64,000 bases of DNA from Nipponacmea schrenckii (lineage: Eukaryota > Mollusca > Gastropoda > Lottiidae), in the NCBI GenBank assembly GCA_030562195.1, contig CM060199.1, forward strand, positions 10,002,338 through 10,066,337. Reading direction: 5' to 3'. Of this stretch, positions 13,501 through 23,170 are shown piece by piece (the first letter of the stretch is position 1; each line of letters starts with the position of its first letter). The notes below the pieces were generated by a model. That model saw only the letters and a program-made list of their open reading frames with translations, made no database searches and was not told the DNA's origin. A program made the position numbers and the translations under genes.

Positions 13501-15235
13501 GATTGCTTATGACTCTTGTGTTTTGATATTTTGCAGGGTAGTCAAATTAAAGGGTTAATGTTATGAAGAACAAAGAAATGGGATAGTAACGATTGACAAA
13601 AGTGTTGGTATGTAACTGTATGTGTTTATACTAATTGCTATGAAATATAAAGCAGTTAACCCCTTGAGTGTCATATTCGAAATAATTATTATAGTGAATG
13701 TACCAAGCACTAATAAGTGTCCAAGATGTGTTAAGTGTTGTATGCTTGAAAAGCAGAAGAAAAAGTAAAAAAATCCTTACCAGATTCTGGACCATGTAGA
13801 GTGCTATCATGCCAAGCTTCAATTATTAAAGAAAATGAACCCTGAAAAGAAACATTAGAACATCTTGAAACTGGAGTTGAATTAATTAGCATATCTTTTA
13901 CATTGTAGAGCTTCTTATGTATTAGTATGTGTATCTATCTCTACAAGAGCTATATTTACATTGTCTCCTGCAGGAGCATAATTGAGGCTTCATGGATATG
14001 CTGATATGCCAAACACAATGGTTCTCAATATCAAAGAGTTTTATTATCAGGAATGCAATACAAGATTGTTTATAATGCCAAAGAGATAAGATTTGGATAT
14101 CCAGATCAGAGATATCGAATAGTCGGATGGAATTGCAGTATAGTGCTATCTTGAAAACCTAAGGGTCAAGGACATTGTTCGATTCTACCAGGTAAAATTG
14201 TGAGTGACCCAATTAGTACGATCTTTTACTATGTGTCACTGGCTATTTAGCGTTTATAATGTGAGTTCCAGCAAGCTGTCGACCCTTATTCTTTCACTAT
14301 ACAGTCCCAAAATCAATATCAGTCTCTGTGTACTGTATTTCTTATTTATATTTCTATTGTCTTAGAGATCGATGTTCAAGGTAATATAGCGATATACGCT
14401 TGTATGTATATACAATACAAGTAACTTTTTACAATATACTTTGATCAGGTATCGTAATCACCATATACATGCATCGTTTATATTAATTCCTGATCCATAG
14501 ATATCAAAATAATAGTTTTATCTCTTTTCATTACACTCAAAGAGTATATCACAATATTTCTCTCGTATACTCTTATTGTACTTCAAAATTGCATATTGGT
14601 ATATTGCGTTACAAGTCTTTAATGCCTGTTTTTATCTGAACTTCAAGTGCAAGTTAAAAATAGCTGACAAGAAAGAGCAATAGGAGCTACCTAGCTTCAT
14701 AATATAACACAAAGAGAATTACTTTTACTTACCGGCCATGAGAATTGAAACTCGAACTGAACTGGGTTTTTAAAATCCTTAGAAGCAGTATCCTTATTGA
14801 ATTGAATAGTATTATTTCCAAGCACACTGGTTGTTTTAGATCCAAAAGTACACTCAGGGTTATTAGATATTTCCGATTGATAATGGGTCAAACAAACTCG
14901 AAAGAATGTTTTACAAGAAGAACTACATACTCCAGCCGTTCGTAAACCGTTACAACAATTTCCATCTGAATTAAGTCCATGGGCATTAAGGAACGACGTC
15001 AATTTTAATTCAAACGTTCCTAAGGCTTTAACCTAAAATAAGTAAAAAAATATAGTTTGAAATATAATAGAGAAGAATTATTGATGTCAAATCAATATTG
15101 AAATTTTTTTTTTATCAATTTTATTTATTTATTTTTTTAAATTGAAATGTACAATTTATAACATACCTGTGTCACTGTGAATAATATGGGTATAATCCAG
15201 AGAACGGCACACGATGCCGCTTTCCGAGATCGCAT
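1435..15235 (-). CDS. Delta: Delta-type Notch ligand (DSL family), complete, ten coding exons
   Basis: Single-pass membrane ligand that activates Notch on neighbouring cells. I joined ten exons: 15167-15235, 14733-15032, 13781-13841, 10015-10272, 7639-7699, 7013-7143, 5470-5639, 5012-5225, 2724-3738, 1435-1561. All junctions are GT-AG and every phase fits, giving 801 residues. Domains: signal peptide about 1-22; MNNL about 29-125 with Cys 49, 50, 59, 63, 70, 84; DSL 185-227 with its six Cys (185, 194, 198, 210, 218, 227); nine EGF repeats 232-559; Thr/Glu-rich stalk 560-616; transmembrane helix 617-641 followed by RRK; lysine- and asparagine-rich tail 642-801 ending in ATEV. The start has an in-frame TAA four codons upstream and A at -3. 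Nine EGF repeats and no cysteine-rich/VWC domain argue for Delta, not Jagged/Serrate. Exon joins are read from splice consensus, not from transcript data. Confidence 0.96.
1562..2723 (-). other. Delta intron 9
   Basis: 1162 bp between the main tail exon and the ATEV exon. Donor GTAGGT, acceptor ATATTTTTCAG. No other exon or repeat was recognised. Its donor carries the in-frame TAG that would end a retained-intron form. Confidence 0.85.
2724..3738 (-). CDS. Delta: Delta exon 9: EGF 6-9, transmembrane helix and most of the tail
   Basis: The largest exon, 1015 bp, 337 full codons. It finishes EGF 6 and encodes EGF 7, 8 and 9 (452-483, 490-521, 528-559), all with NINDC/NVDDC calcium-binding starts and the C-x-D-x4-F/Y-x-C Asp-hydroxylation pattern. 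A Thr/Glu-rich stalk precedes the hydrophobic span 617-641 ([18 protein letters not shown]...). The tail has RRKNN, then [10 protein letters not shown] at about 658-666, with an NxxN motif like the Neuralized-binding site of Delta ligands, and many lysines for ubiquitination. The last codons are ADTRTDI plus AG, followed by the donor GTAGGT. Reading on instead of splicing gives Arg then TAG at once. Confidence 0.95.
3739..5011 (-). other. Delta intron 8
   Basis: 1273 bp, AT-rich. The 3' part of the intron in gene orientation (3840-4090) repeats short words such as TGACCA, GGTCATTATTGATC and ATGACCACT (3881-3889), possibly a decayed repeat. No coding sequence seen. Confidence 0.8.
5012..5225 (-). 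CDS. Delta: Delta exon 8: end of EGF 4, EGF 5 and start of EGF 6
   Basis: 214 bp, phase 0 in and 1 out. Opens [10 protein letters not shown] to finish EGF 4 (Cys 369), encodes EGF 5 (376-407, with CINGGSC for O-fucose) and starts EGF 6 with the calcium-binding EINEC motif. Donor is AATG|GTAAGC. Translation past the donor meets a stop soon after (KHSLVLTG), which would release a soluble five-EGF product if the intron were kept. Confidence 0.95.
5470..5639 (-). CDS. Delta: Delta exon 7: EGF 3 and first half of EGF 4
   Basis: 170 bp. EGF 3 spans residues 298-331 and EGF 4 begins at 338. Both have the O-fucosylation consensus between Cys2 and Cys3 (CKNAGTC, CLNGGSC). The exon stops at SCK|GTAAGT, splitting EGF 4 between its third and fourth cysteines. 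The upstream acceptor is TTTTTTCCAG. Confidence 0.95.
5640..7012 (-). other. Delta intron 6
   Basis: 1373 bp without recognisable exons or mobile elements. Short palindromic GGCGCC words and AT-rich filler only. Confidence 0.8.
7013..7143 (-). CDS. Delta: Delta exon 6: end of EGF 1 and EGF 2
   Basis: 131 bp, phase 2 in and 1 out. Completes EGF 1 ([10 protein letters not shown], residues 251-260) and encodes EGF 2 (residues 263-291), including [20 protein letters not shown]. These two repeats lack the usual calcium-binding Asp/Asn residues, as in other Delta proteins. Ends at CAAG|GTAAGA. Confidence 0.95.
7144..7638 (-). other. Delta intron 5
   Basis: 495 bp between the two parts of EGF 1. 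Nothing recognisable inside. Confidence 0.8.
7639..7699 (-). CDS. Delta: Delta exon 5: first part of EGF repeat 1
   Basis: A second 61-bp exon, encoding [19 protein letters not shown] with split codons at both ends (Ala before, Arg after). The C-x3-C-HPDHGYC pattern is the atypical first EGF repeat that follows the DSL domain in Delta and Jagged proteins. Bounded by TGATTTCAG-type acceptor (with CT of the plus strand at 7700-7701) and GTAAGA. Confidence 0.94.
7700..10014 (-). other. Delta intron 4
   Basis: 2315 bp. Mostly AT-rich; the GC-richer block at 8005-8220 with three CAGCTG boxes stands out and is listed separately. Confidence 0.8.
8041..8175. promoter_or_regulatory. Candidate intronic enhancer: three CAGCTG E-boxes
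   Basis: Exact CAGCTG palindromes at 8041-8046, 8085-8090 and 8170-8175, within a GC-richer block of intron 4 (8005-8220). CAGCTG is bound by many class II bHLH dimers. The block also has inverted copies of AGTGGACAA (8072 onward and its complement near 8146). It could instead be a short mobile-element remnant, since GGACAGCTG occurs twice. Confidence 0.3.
10015..10272 (-). CDS. Delta: Delta exon 4: DSL domain, the Notch-binding module
   Basis: 258 bp encoding 85 full codons plus two split codons. The DSL signature runs from [14 protein letters not shown] through [13 protein letters not shown] to [10 protein letters not shown], with all six cysteines and the Arg-Pro-Arg-Asp and Phe-Gly-His-Tyr segments expected of an active ligand. 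Acceptor is TTTTGCAG, donor GTAAGA. Reading through the donor would give a short out-of-family tail and stop. Confidence 0.96.
10273..13780 (-). other. Delta intron 3
   Basis: At 3508 bp the longest intron of the gene. It contains a GC-richer block at about 10690-11080 (separate entry). The remainder is AT-rich single-copy-looking DNA without exons I can support. Confidence 0.8.
10690..11085. promoter_or_regulatory. Candidate intronic regulatory block with E-box and Sox-type words
   Basis: Less AT-rich than the surrounding intron and free of simple repeats. At 11018-11038 three words follow closely: CACCTG (CAGGTG on the gene strand), CATTGT and ACAAAG, the last two being Sox/HMG-type cores. 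It holds a 118-codon open frame on the plus strand, but the peptide shows no family features, so I read it as non-coding. Confidence 0.25.
13781..13841 (-). CDS. Delta: Delta exon 3: MNNL-DSL linker
   Basis: A 61-bp exon encoding [20 protein letters not shown] plus one base of a split Gly codon. The LIIEAWH stretch is characteristic of DSL ligands between the MNNL and DSL domains. Bounded by TTTTCAG and GTAAGG. Small size explains why it is easy to miss by ORF length; the phases (0 in, 1 out) fit both neighbours. Confidence 0.94.
13842..14732 (-). other. Delta intron 2
   Basis: 891 bp, GTAAGT to TTTTCAG. Nothing recognised inside. Confidence 0.8.
14733..15032 (-). CDS. Delta: Delta exon 2: MNNL domain
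   Basis: Exactly 100 codons in phase 0/0. Starts after TTTTAG with [16 protein letters not shown], the FELKL-type opening of MNNL domains, which contact Notch EGF repeat 12 and membrane lipid in known ligands. Contains [18 protein letters not shown] and an NNTIQFN stretch, and ends FEFQFSWP just before GTAAGT. Spacing of six cysteines matches the family. Confidence 0.95.
15167..15235 (-). CDS. Delta: Delta exon 1: start codon and signal peptide
   Basis: Encodes 23 residues beginning MRSRKAAS and ending in a hydrophobic core ([10 protein letters not shown]), a typical secretory signal peptide with basic N-terminus. It ends at CAG|GTATGT in phase 0. The ATG at 15235-15233 follows an in-frame TAA at 15247-15245, so no longer N-terminus is possible on this exon. 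Intron 1 is only 134 bp. Confidence 0.93.
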
Positions 15236-15337
15236 CTTGTATGTTTACTGTCTCACCGATTCTACTATATTGGAGATTGGTTTCAAGACTGCTTCAACAC
15301 ACGACCAGTTTGACTCCTCCCACTAATGATTGACAGC
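15236..15337 (-). other. Delta 5' UTR with an upstream 3' splice site
   Basis: On the minus strand, CATTCTCTTTCAG at 15350-15338 is a strong acceptor directly upstream of the leader. This predicts that the 102 nt before the ATG belong to the same exon as the signal peptide and that a non-coding first exon lies further upstream. Two candidate donors are listed (15943 and 22974). Confidence 0.5.
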
Positions 15338-15942
15338 CTGAAAGAGAATGAGAGCAAATGAATGGGTTAATAACGTACCGGTATTTTCAAATGAAACACG
15401 TGGACCCAACTAAACAATGGGTTTCAACCAAAAAACAATGATTTGGAGATGAAGAATTTGACGAACCTTAACCACAAATCTAAACATACGTTATTTATAT
15501 TATATTAATCCAGTTTCAAGTTATTTCTTTCGTTTTCTTTGTTTCTGTACTGCTAATAATCCAAGTCTACGTTTACACTGATATAGTAAAAATATAGTAA
15601 AGTTGGCACGCGTTTACTGTAGGGTTAAAGCTCGTTGACTGAGGGTTTAACCAACTTGCCCGCCTTATGTACCCTTGTTTTACATTTATTTACCTAACCA
15701 ATTATCGTAAGTCGCGTGCCAAACTCTATCAATCCATTGGTCGGTTTAAGACAATAGATTTTGATGACCACTGTCCGGTAGGCCTAGACCAATTATCGCT
15801 ACTCCGGCCGTCAATTAACGTTTAAACCTATTGTTTTAGAAGTCTTTTAACGTCATTAAGTGCGATCCCAACATCGCCGTACTGTCTCGAGTTCGTGTTA
15901 ATGAGTTTGCTTCGTCTCGGACAAATTAAGTGCCCTCCTCAC

Positions 15943-16252
15943 CTGCATTTTTAAATCGTCGCTGCTATAATCCGTATTAGATATGCCTAATGTCAGAATC
16001 GCACACTTGTTCTGTGGCCGACAGTACAAAATAAAATGTATACCCTCTAGTTTAAAAGATCCCGTTTAAATGATAATGTATTCAAATTTAGTTGAATGTC
16101 GCGTGGCCCCAATCAAAAGAGTGGACCAAGTTTTTGTGCTCGATGAATGGGGGTCATAAAAGTTTCTTTGTGTTCTCAGCTGCCGAAATAGAGGATGCAC
16201 CTGCCTTTCTTTTGTCCCCACCCCTGTCACGTGGGACCGAGCCCTTATATGG
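15943..16252 (-). promoter_or_regulatory. Candidate proximal Delta promoter and non-coding first exon
   Basis: On the minus strand CCATATAAGG at 16252-16243 could serve as a TATA box (it is also a perfect CArG box). Transcription would begin about 30 nt later, near 16215, and run to the donor GCAG|GTGAGG ending at 15943. Splicing over 605 bp to the acceptor at 15338 would join it to the Delta leader. Every part is a consensus match; no single part is decisive. Confidence 0.35.
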
Positions 16253-16529
16253 ACTAAAGGCGCGTGCCACCATATCAACATGCAAAAGACATTGCACCTG
16301 GGCATGTTCTGTTATGTTGAATTTCTTCCAAGGAGCAATTATTTCTTTAACAATAGTTGAAGGTTAACTATCAAAATTCATCCTCATTCCAACACATGAA
16401 GTTGGTAGAACGCTGGGCACCTGATCTTATCGCTCTTCTCACTCGAGCATTTTGGCGCGCTTTTATGTTAACCTGCACTCTAACCCTTTATTAAAATTTT
16501 AATGTTATATATTTTGAATGGTACACCTG
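16177..16529. promoter_or_regulatory. Cluster of CAGGTG/CAGCTG E-boxes upstream of Delta
   Basis: CACCTG (CAGGTG on the gene strand) at 16198-16203, 16295-16300, 16418-16423 and 16524-16529, all in the same orientation, plus CAGCTG at 16177-16182 and CACGTG at 16228-16233. CAGSTG is the preferred core of proneural bHLH factors, which activate Delta genes in flies and vertebrates. The position, 1-1.3 kb upstream of the start codon, fits. Confidence 0.4.
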
Positions 16530-19022
16530 TTTGGAGACAGATTTGTACAAGGAGGCCAGCAGCCACACGACTAATTAAGATGGAGACAGAAAACAACATC
16601 TGCCTAGCCCCTGGATTCTAATATATCAAAACGTTTATGTTATTAACGCTATACAGTATTTATTTATGTATACCACAAACATTTTTTTCAAAATGGTAGA
16701 AAATATGACAATTTTGAGATTAAACGCCATATGCAATTCGACAAAGTAGATAAATATATTGCTTTATTACAAAAGCAGACGATGAAAGAATTTCAAAAGG
16801 AAATTTTCTCCCTCGATTTCAAAACAGTGCTTACATTTCACATCTGATGGGACTAGACGATTGCGTTTGCCATCCTGGCGACATATAAGCATAATTATAT
16901 TTGGCAAACCCACAACATATATTTGAAAATAAATGTGCATTCAGTCCATAATCATGGGTGAGAAATTTCGTGAATTTCTTTGTTCGAAATGCTTGAAATA
17001 TGTCAACCAATTTAATATTTTTAAACGACACCAGTTTACACTTATGCCAAACTCTTGGTTCCATATGAATCATTACATCAAGCAAATTACAGGTGATCTA
17101 ACATTTCACGCGCTGCTAATTGCAATTAAAGAAATGGGTATAGAATGTTACACTATAGAATAGGAGCCATTGAGCTGAACTGTCGAAATATTATTACATG
17201 TCAATTAGAGTGGACAATTTCATTAACGGAGAGATTGTGTATAGATTGCAGAAATATTATTTATTCCGTTAACGAAATATTATCAAATGTCAACAATTCG
17301 GCATGTATTATCACAAATTAGGGTCTTATATCAAAGTGCTGAAACTTAATCAGCTGCTAATATCAATTAATGAAATCTTCCAGTCCTTCATAACATCAAA
17401 CGTGTGCCAATTAACGGTAAACCATAACAAAATTGGGCCTTTGTATAAATGACTTCGGTACTGAATACGAACATTACGAAAAGCAAAACATAAGGCTACG
17501 AAAGTACAATTTCTTTTTTCGTTCCATCTGATAAAATCTCACCCCCGTTTCATTACAATATTGTCAACTACCTGTTTGTTTGGTATATAGACAGTAGTAA
17601 ATAATCTTTATATTTTACAAAATATCACATTTTTCAGTTATATACGATATATTGTTTTATTGATACGTCTATGATATTATCAGCGTTTTTAAGAAATTCT
17701 TGAACTAACGCTATTTTTTATGATATCTGATCTATGGGGAACTTTAATCTGAGATCAGCAGGATGTTGAAACCTGTGGAAAAATATCAAGTACTCTAGTG
17801 TAAAAATCATAGAATTGCGTTCTCGAATTATTGCAAGTATGTCCATAATTCCATATGTTCGAAAAGTCAAAACAAACCAAGCAGGTGTTCAAACACATAA
17901 ATATATTCATCTTAAGGTTGTTTTCCACATTTGTCCAAAACATAAAAATATTTGTACAAATTCTTATGTTCGACCTATTTGTGATACTTAAAGCCAATTA
18001 TTGAAAACCAATTCATCCATCAAACAAGTGGAAATCAAAATATTAGTGAATCAATCTAATACATCACACTTTCGATCAATAACGGTCCACTTTTGACCAA
18101 TAACGGCTCACTTGTGACAGCTTTTGTCACGTTTTATTCAATATTATGATGTTATTATTGATGAGAAGTAATAATTTAAACGCAAGGTGTTTTAAATATC
18201 TTATATAAATATTTTTCTACACCTGTGTAGTAGAAAATTGTCATCAATCATCTTAAAAACGCCGAATAATAATATTTGGCGCGGAATTCATAAGCACCTG
18301 AATGTAGCCGCAGATGACAAAAACGGAAAAAATGAACATTAGGATTATTATAACATGAAATATTATAAAGGAAATGATAATTGAGAATAAAGCAACAGGT
18401 ACCACGATTTCTTTTATCAGCATCTACACAGAACTCACACAAGGTCATTTAGTTTCTAAACTTTTCATAAAAAATCATCTTAAAGCAGGTGGTCACTGAA
18501 TGTCGTAATAATACCGTTTCCCGCCAAATCCTTACTTGTATTTGCATATAGCTGCGCGTGTGACATACTTGTGCACGCGCCGTATCGTTATCAGTTGACA
18601 TAATCTTAAAAATTTATGATTCAACTTTCATATTTTTTAGATTTATTGACGTGATTTTTATTTGATAAAAGAATCTAAACCCAGCTCAAAATCATGGGGC
18701 ATTATATAGTAACACGAACCACTATTGAAACACAGTCGCCATTGATCAACTTTCATAAAAGCTCCGATGTCTTCAAACCTTTAAAACTTTAAAACTTTCT
18801 TTTAGAGAACTTTTTACTCTTCTTTGAACTTATTGAATATCTTAAAAAGAATTTTAACATTTTGAAAAATAAAGTTTAACTAAGCAAAGGTTTTATATTT
18901 TAAAAGGTTCTGTTTAAGGTGTATAAACAGGTTTTGTTAAAATATTGCCCTTGCATATCCACTATATATTTATGAACTTATATAAATGCTAAGAAAAAGA
19001 AGACTGTTTGGCGCGCGCCAAG
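16450..19022. promoter_or_regulatory. Four E2F-type sites upstream of Delta
   Basis: TTTSSCGC matches at 16450-16460 (TTTTGGCGCGC), 18275-18286 (TTTGGCGCGGAA), 18517-18528 (TTTCCCGCCAAA) and 19007-19022 (TTTGGCGCGCGCCAAG, whose inner 14 bases are a palindrome). Such GC-rich words are rare in this AT-rich DNA. They suggest cell-cycle-linked control or an unrecognised start site in 18.2-19.1 kb. Confidence 0.35.
18076..18117. repeat. 21-bp direct repeat, two copies
   Basis: CAATAACGGTCCACTT at 18077 and CAATAACGGCTCACTT at 18098, period 21 bp, each followed by a TTGTGA-like end. Short tandem duplication of unknown meaning. Confidence 0.6.
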
Positions 19023-22000
19023 AGAAATATGTCGCGTGTTGGCTGTCATACCGATACATGGGGACGATCTTATTTTAGAAACTTACTATCCAATGAGTAT
19101 ATAGGGTTTGATATAACGGACCTATCGTTTTTAGGCAATATTTTTATCGTTTGCTGGTAGAATGACCATCTGCTTCTATTGACAGAGGCGCCGTGTGGTG
19201 GCCTTCGATGACAAAGCACTGAACGGTACAAGGGGATACACCTGTCGTATTTTTGTGTCTTCCAATCAAAAGTAAGAAACAGGTTAATGGTATATACCTG
19301 TACCCCCAGGGCTCCCCAAACTTTGCGGTATTTAATAACTTTAGAGCATACTGGGTCGCGTGGGGCGGCAAACTTCAAAGATAAGATGACTTAAGATATG
19401 TTTAAGTAATTTACTATATAGCATCAAGTGCCTTTATACTTCTAAAGTATTTGTGCCGACGACAGGTGGTAACGCCCCTTCACCGTTACCGTCACCAAAA
19501 TTCCAATACCATGCCCAATTCTGATCAACCTATGATTTTGGGCAAAAGGTTAATAAAATAACCATATGGCTTTGCAATAATAACGGGCTATTTCTTTGAA
19601 AATTATTCACATACAAATGTTGTTGAATTGCACCGATTTACTTTTAAATCAGAGAACAATACGTTTTAATTTCCCTTTATATCGAACAATCATCACCTAT
19701 TTAAGAAAATATATCTATTGAGGATCTAAAGAGACCACCCCGAAACACATTCTTCCAGACAAAAACGTCTGATTCATTTCTTTCCTCGAGCATCTCCTCG
19801 GCTAAATCGATGCTACATTTCAAAAGAAATGAATAGAGATGTAGCCAAAGCATAGGATTATCACAGAGGTACTCTATGAAAGGTACTAAGACATTTCTGC
19901 CTAATTAAAAGCCATTAGTTCCCCGGGCTAAAACGGTTGTCACTAATATAATTTCTGGATGTCACGTTAGCTTGCATCGTAACAGGTAACAAGATACAAG
20001 TGCATTTCCTAGGTATAAATGATGACAGTTGGTGTCCCCCAAATCTTTTAAAACGTACAAAACCCTTAATCGGTGATGCTGTAACCCCGTGATTAAAACC
20101 TCGGTCATTCTATCTATGGTTTGTAAGTTCCATTAAACACAATCAATGTAAATTATACGATTGTATAAGATTTGAGAAGGTTTCTGACTGGTAACGTTTT
20201 ATTTCCCATCTGTCGCTTAAGATTGTGTATGACATAACAGTCTAAAGAAGATAATGTTATACTATTCACTCCCTCTGATAATAAAACACTACATGGGCAG
20301 ATGGTGGTGGTCAAGACATGTACCCCTATTGTCCACTTTCTTAGCCTAGGAAGGGTGTAGATTTTGGGTGGATGAAAGGGTTTGAATGAGGTACATTGCG
20401 ATCACCAAATGTCGTATTTTGAATATTAAGACGATTGACAGAAGGGCTGAAGACGGTATCTTATATTAAAGGGGATATAAACCATTTAAAGGACATGAAT
20501 ACCATTAGGGACGAGACAAGTGTATAGGAATGTTGAACCTGTTGTTCATTTCCCATATGTTTGATTCTTAAACATTGATTGATGGACCTTTTTCATTTAA
20601 ACTGTTAGTTTTTGGTTGAAAAAGACATCATGACGGCGACGTTTGATGTAGGATCGTTACATTGACGTCGATTAGGTACGAGGCGTAAGGTCGATGTCTT
20701 TTAATTACGATTCCGATCAGGATTTAATACATTCCTAGACGTGTGAACGACAGAAATAAACAGTCTCACACCAAAATGACTAACATTCTTTAATGATTTG
20801 TAATCCCAAATCAAATTTTAATCCCATTAAAATCCAGACGGTTGATCACAACTGACGAACGTTACGGAGTCAGGAATCAAATACCGTAACGCACGAATAT
20901 TGTAATTACGTACAATGAAAGGATTAATTCTCCTTTTTGTTACGATGTCACACTTTAGTTGTCATTAAAATATAAACAAATAATTTTAATAGTCAATATT
21001 TTGTTGATAAGTCGAGAGATCAAAGATCAGAAAATGTCGGGATTAAGCGACAAGTTGATCTAATCTATTTGTTTTAGTCTGAAGTAATCGGTATTTTTGA
21101 CACTGTCTAAGCGAGTCTGACTTAGAGATTAGGCAATGGAAGCGCAAAATGAACAAGATGGACTTTTCCACGAACGGGACGAAACATAACAAACGATAAA
21201 CCATGACAGTTCTACTTCTGCTTTACGGAAACGGCTGACTTGTCGAATGCGTATATCTGGCCATTTCCGAGAACGCAAAACATACACTAATATCTTTTGG
21301 ATCTCTCCCAAAACACAATCTCTGAGTCCTCTGATTTTGGTGCGTTTCGATAAAGTTTAGACTTGATATGAAGTCAGACATGCCCTGCAGATGGTGAGAC
21401 CCAAAGTACTTAAAACCCGATAAATAAGAAATTGCAATATTTTCGAACCAAAGCAGGTATCGATAAAATGTTGATATTATTTTAACCCATTCTTGCTGTC
21501 TAGACAAAGTTTGTCTCATACAAAACAAGAGATACCTCTTTAATCTTTCCCTTAATCTTACTTAATCCTCAAAAGTCGACTGGATTAATTACGATTAACG
21601 AAGGTGACTAAATCCATTTGTTGGTCTTTTGAGGTGAGCTAATTGTAGGGTAGTTGGACTTGATTTGACAGCTAGACCGAGACATTTGTACTTAGTTAGG
21701 TGTTCGGGTTTATTACGAAACGACTTGTATCATAGGTTGTTGGTAACACCTGCCCTTAATTAACAAGATATCAAACTTTATTTATGTACCGAGGTGCGAA
21801 GTGACTTCATAATTAGGTAATAAGTGATCGTTTGACACATATTTAATTGGTAAAGGTGTTCGTAATAACGGTATGTTTTTATTTTCGATGTACTTTAACA
21901 CTTCTATCAAAGACCCCTGCAGAAACAAGATTTTGGCACCAGGAATCTGACAGAATAGTCAACACTTGACTATACTAAAGCGAATCAGGTGTGAAGTCTG

Positions 22001-22973
22001 TTGTGCTTGACTGAACATTCTCTGCTATGGTAAAAGGGAGGCAATTCTCACATAGAATCCAATTTTAAATCTGTGTTTCTCGAGGATGCTTACAGACATA
22101 CATGCCGGCTGTATGAACGTATGATATTAGATATGCATATTTACACTAAATGGGTAAATATAGTTTTGAAACCATAAACAAGTTTTTGAGAATTGTTAGG
22201 ACTGTCAAATCGTTTTGATATTTGTATTGCTACAGCAATGCAAAGGTGATACAGCATTGTGAGCATGTGTACACATAGCTGTTTCTCAAATACGGTAGTC
22301 ATGTTCCTTAAAGATGGAAATGGTTTTGATAAGACGCGTCTATACGCGTGGTATATTTGGAAAATTATACAACTGATATACTAACGTATGGTATCGAGGA
22401 AATATTAAACAATAAACGGTAAATTTGACATAATTTATAGAAGTTACTTCCCTTTACACAAATTTTACTATAATGACCAATATATTCAGGTAGGACGCGT
22501 TTTGTTCAAATAAACTGAAATTAACTGAGAGTCTAAGACTGTACCTTTTGGTTGACGCAAATGTGAACCTTTGAAAAACATTTAGGATAAGCCATTGTAA
22601 TATGTCAAAATCTCACAATTCTTTGGAACTTAAAACAATTTATATACATGTACATTTGAGAATATGTTTAAAATGACAGAAAATACATTTTAATTATTCT
22701 GTTAGAAATAGAAATAAGCACACAAGAAGTAGCATATGATGACTAACATTTTAGATTGTACAGCCAATTTTCAAAAAGGTCGCATATTATAATTTTATAT
22801 TTCAATTAACTTAAACACTTTTTGTAAAACGCGTTTTTGAAAACCGCAGTGGTTGGACAATATTGTAGTTTGAAATTTCAGTAGCGATAGACAGAACATT
22901 CGAATAGATCGAAATCTTTCCTATTTTCAATTGAAGTTTGGTGAGGTGCAAAAATAATATTAAAGTAACTTAC

Positions 22974-23170
22974 CTGAACATACTATGTACAAATCAATAA
23001 CTTAACAAACAAACAATCAACAACCAAATAAACAAATAAATAGCTCTTATATACAAATTATCCACAATTCATCCATTGGTAGGCCTATGTTACTATTCAC
23101 AGAGTTCTTTTCATCTTACAATAGTTCATCCAATCAAAACAATATGCGCGTGCATATCAACACACGTGGC
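22974..23170 (-). promoter_or_regulatory. Candidate distal Delta promoter with perfect splice donor
   Basis: On the minus strand: CACGTG near 23165, a CCAAT box (plus-strand CCAAT at 23130-23134), TATATAAGAG at about 23053-23044, then a perfect donor CAG|GTAAGT whose exon would end at 22974. A start near 23020 would give a leader exon of about 45 nt that could splice to the acceptor at 15338, 7.6 kb away. This competes with, or adds to, the proximal candidate. Consensus evidence only. Confidence 0.3.

Larger units (their letters stand above)
15338..22973. other. Upstream non-coding region, first part
   Basis: No supportable coding exon. The region alternates AT-rich stretches with GC-richer, CpG-containing blocks (about 16.1-16.5, 18.2-18.6, 19.0-19.5, 20.6-21.5 kb) that lack repeats and look like candidate regulatory DNA. 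A TGACGTCG CRE-like word is at about 20662. Open frames of up to about 100 codons at 19070-19378 and 21129-21528 overlap one another in several frames and show no family signature. Confidence 0.5.

Noticed and set aside
15940..15945. A fifth CACCTG E-box upstream of Delta
   Set aside because: It coincides with the candidate splice donor CAG|GTGAGG, so it was left out of the E-box count.
19070..21528. Overlapping minus-strand frames of 60-102 codons
   Set aside because: Multiple frames open at once in less AT-rich DNA, which indicates composition and not coding; no conserved motifs.
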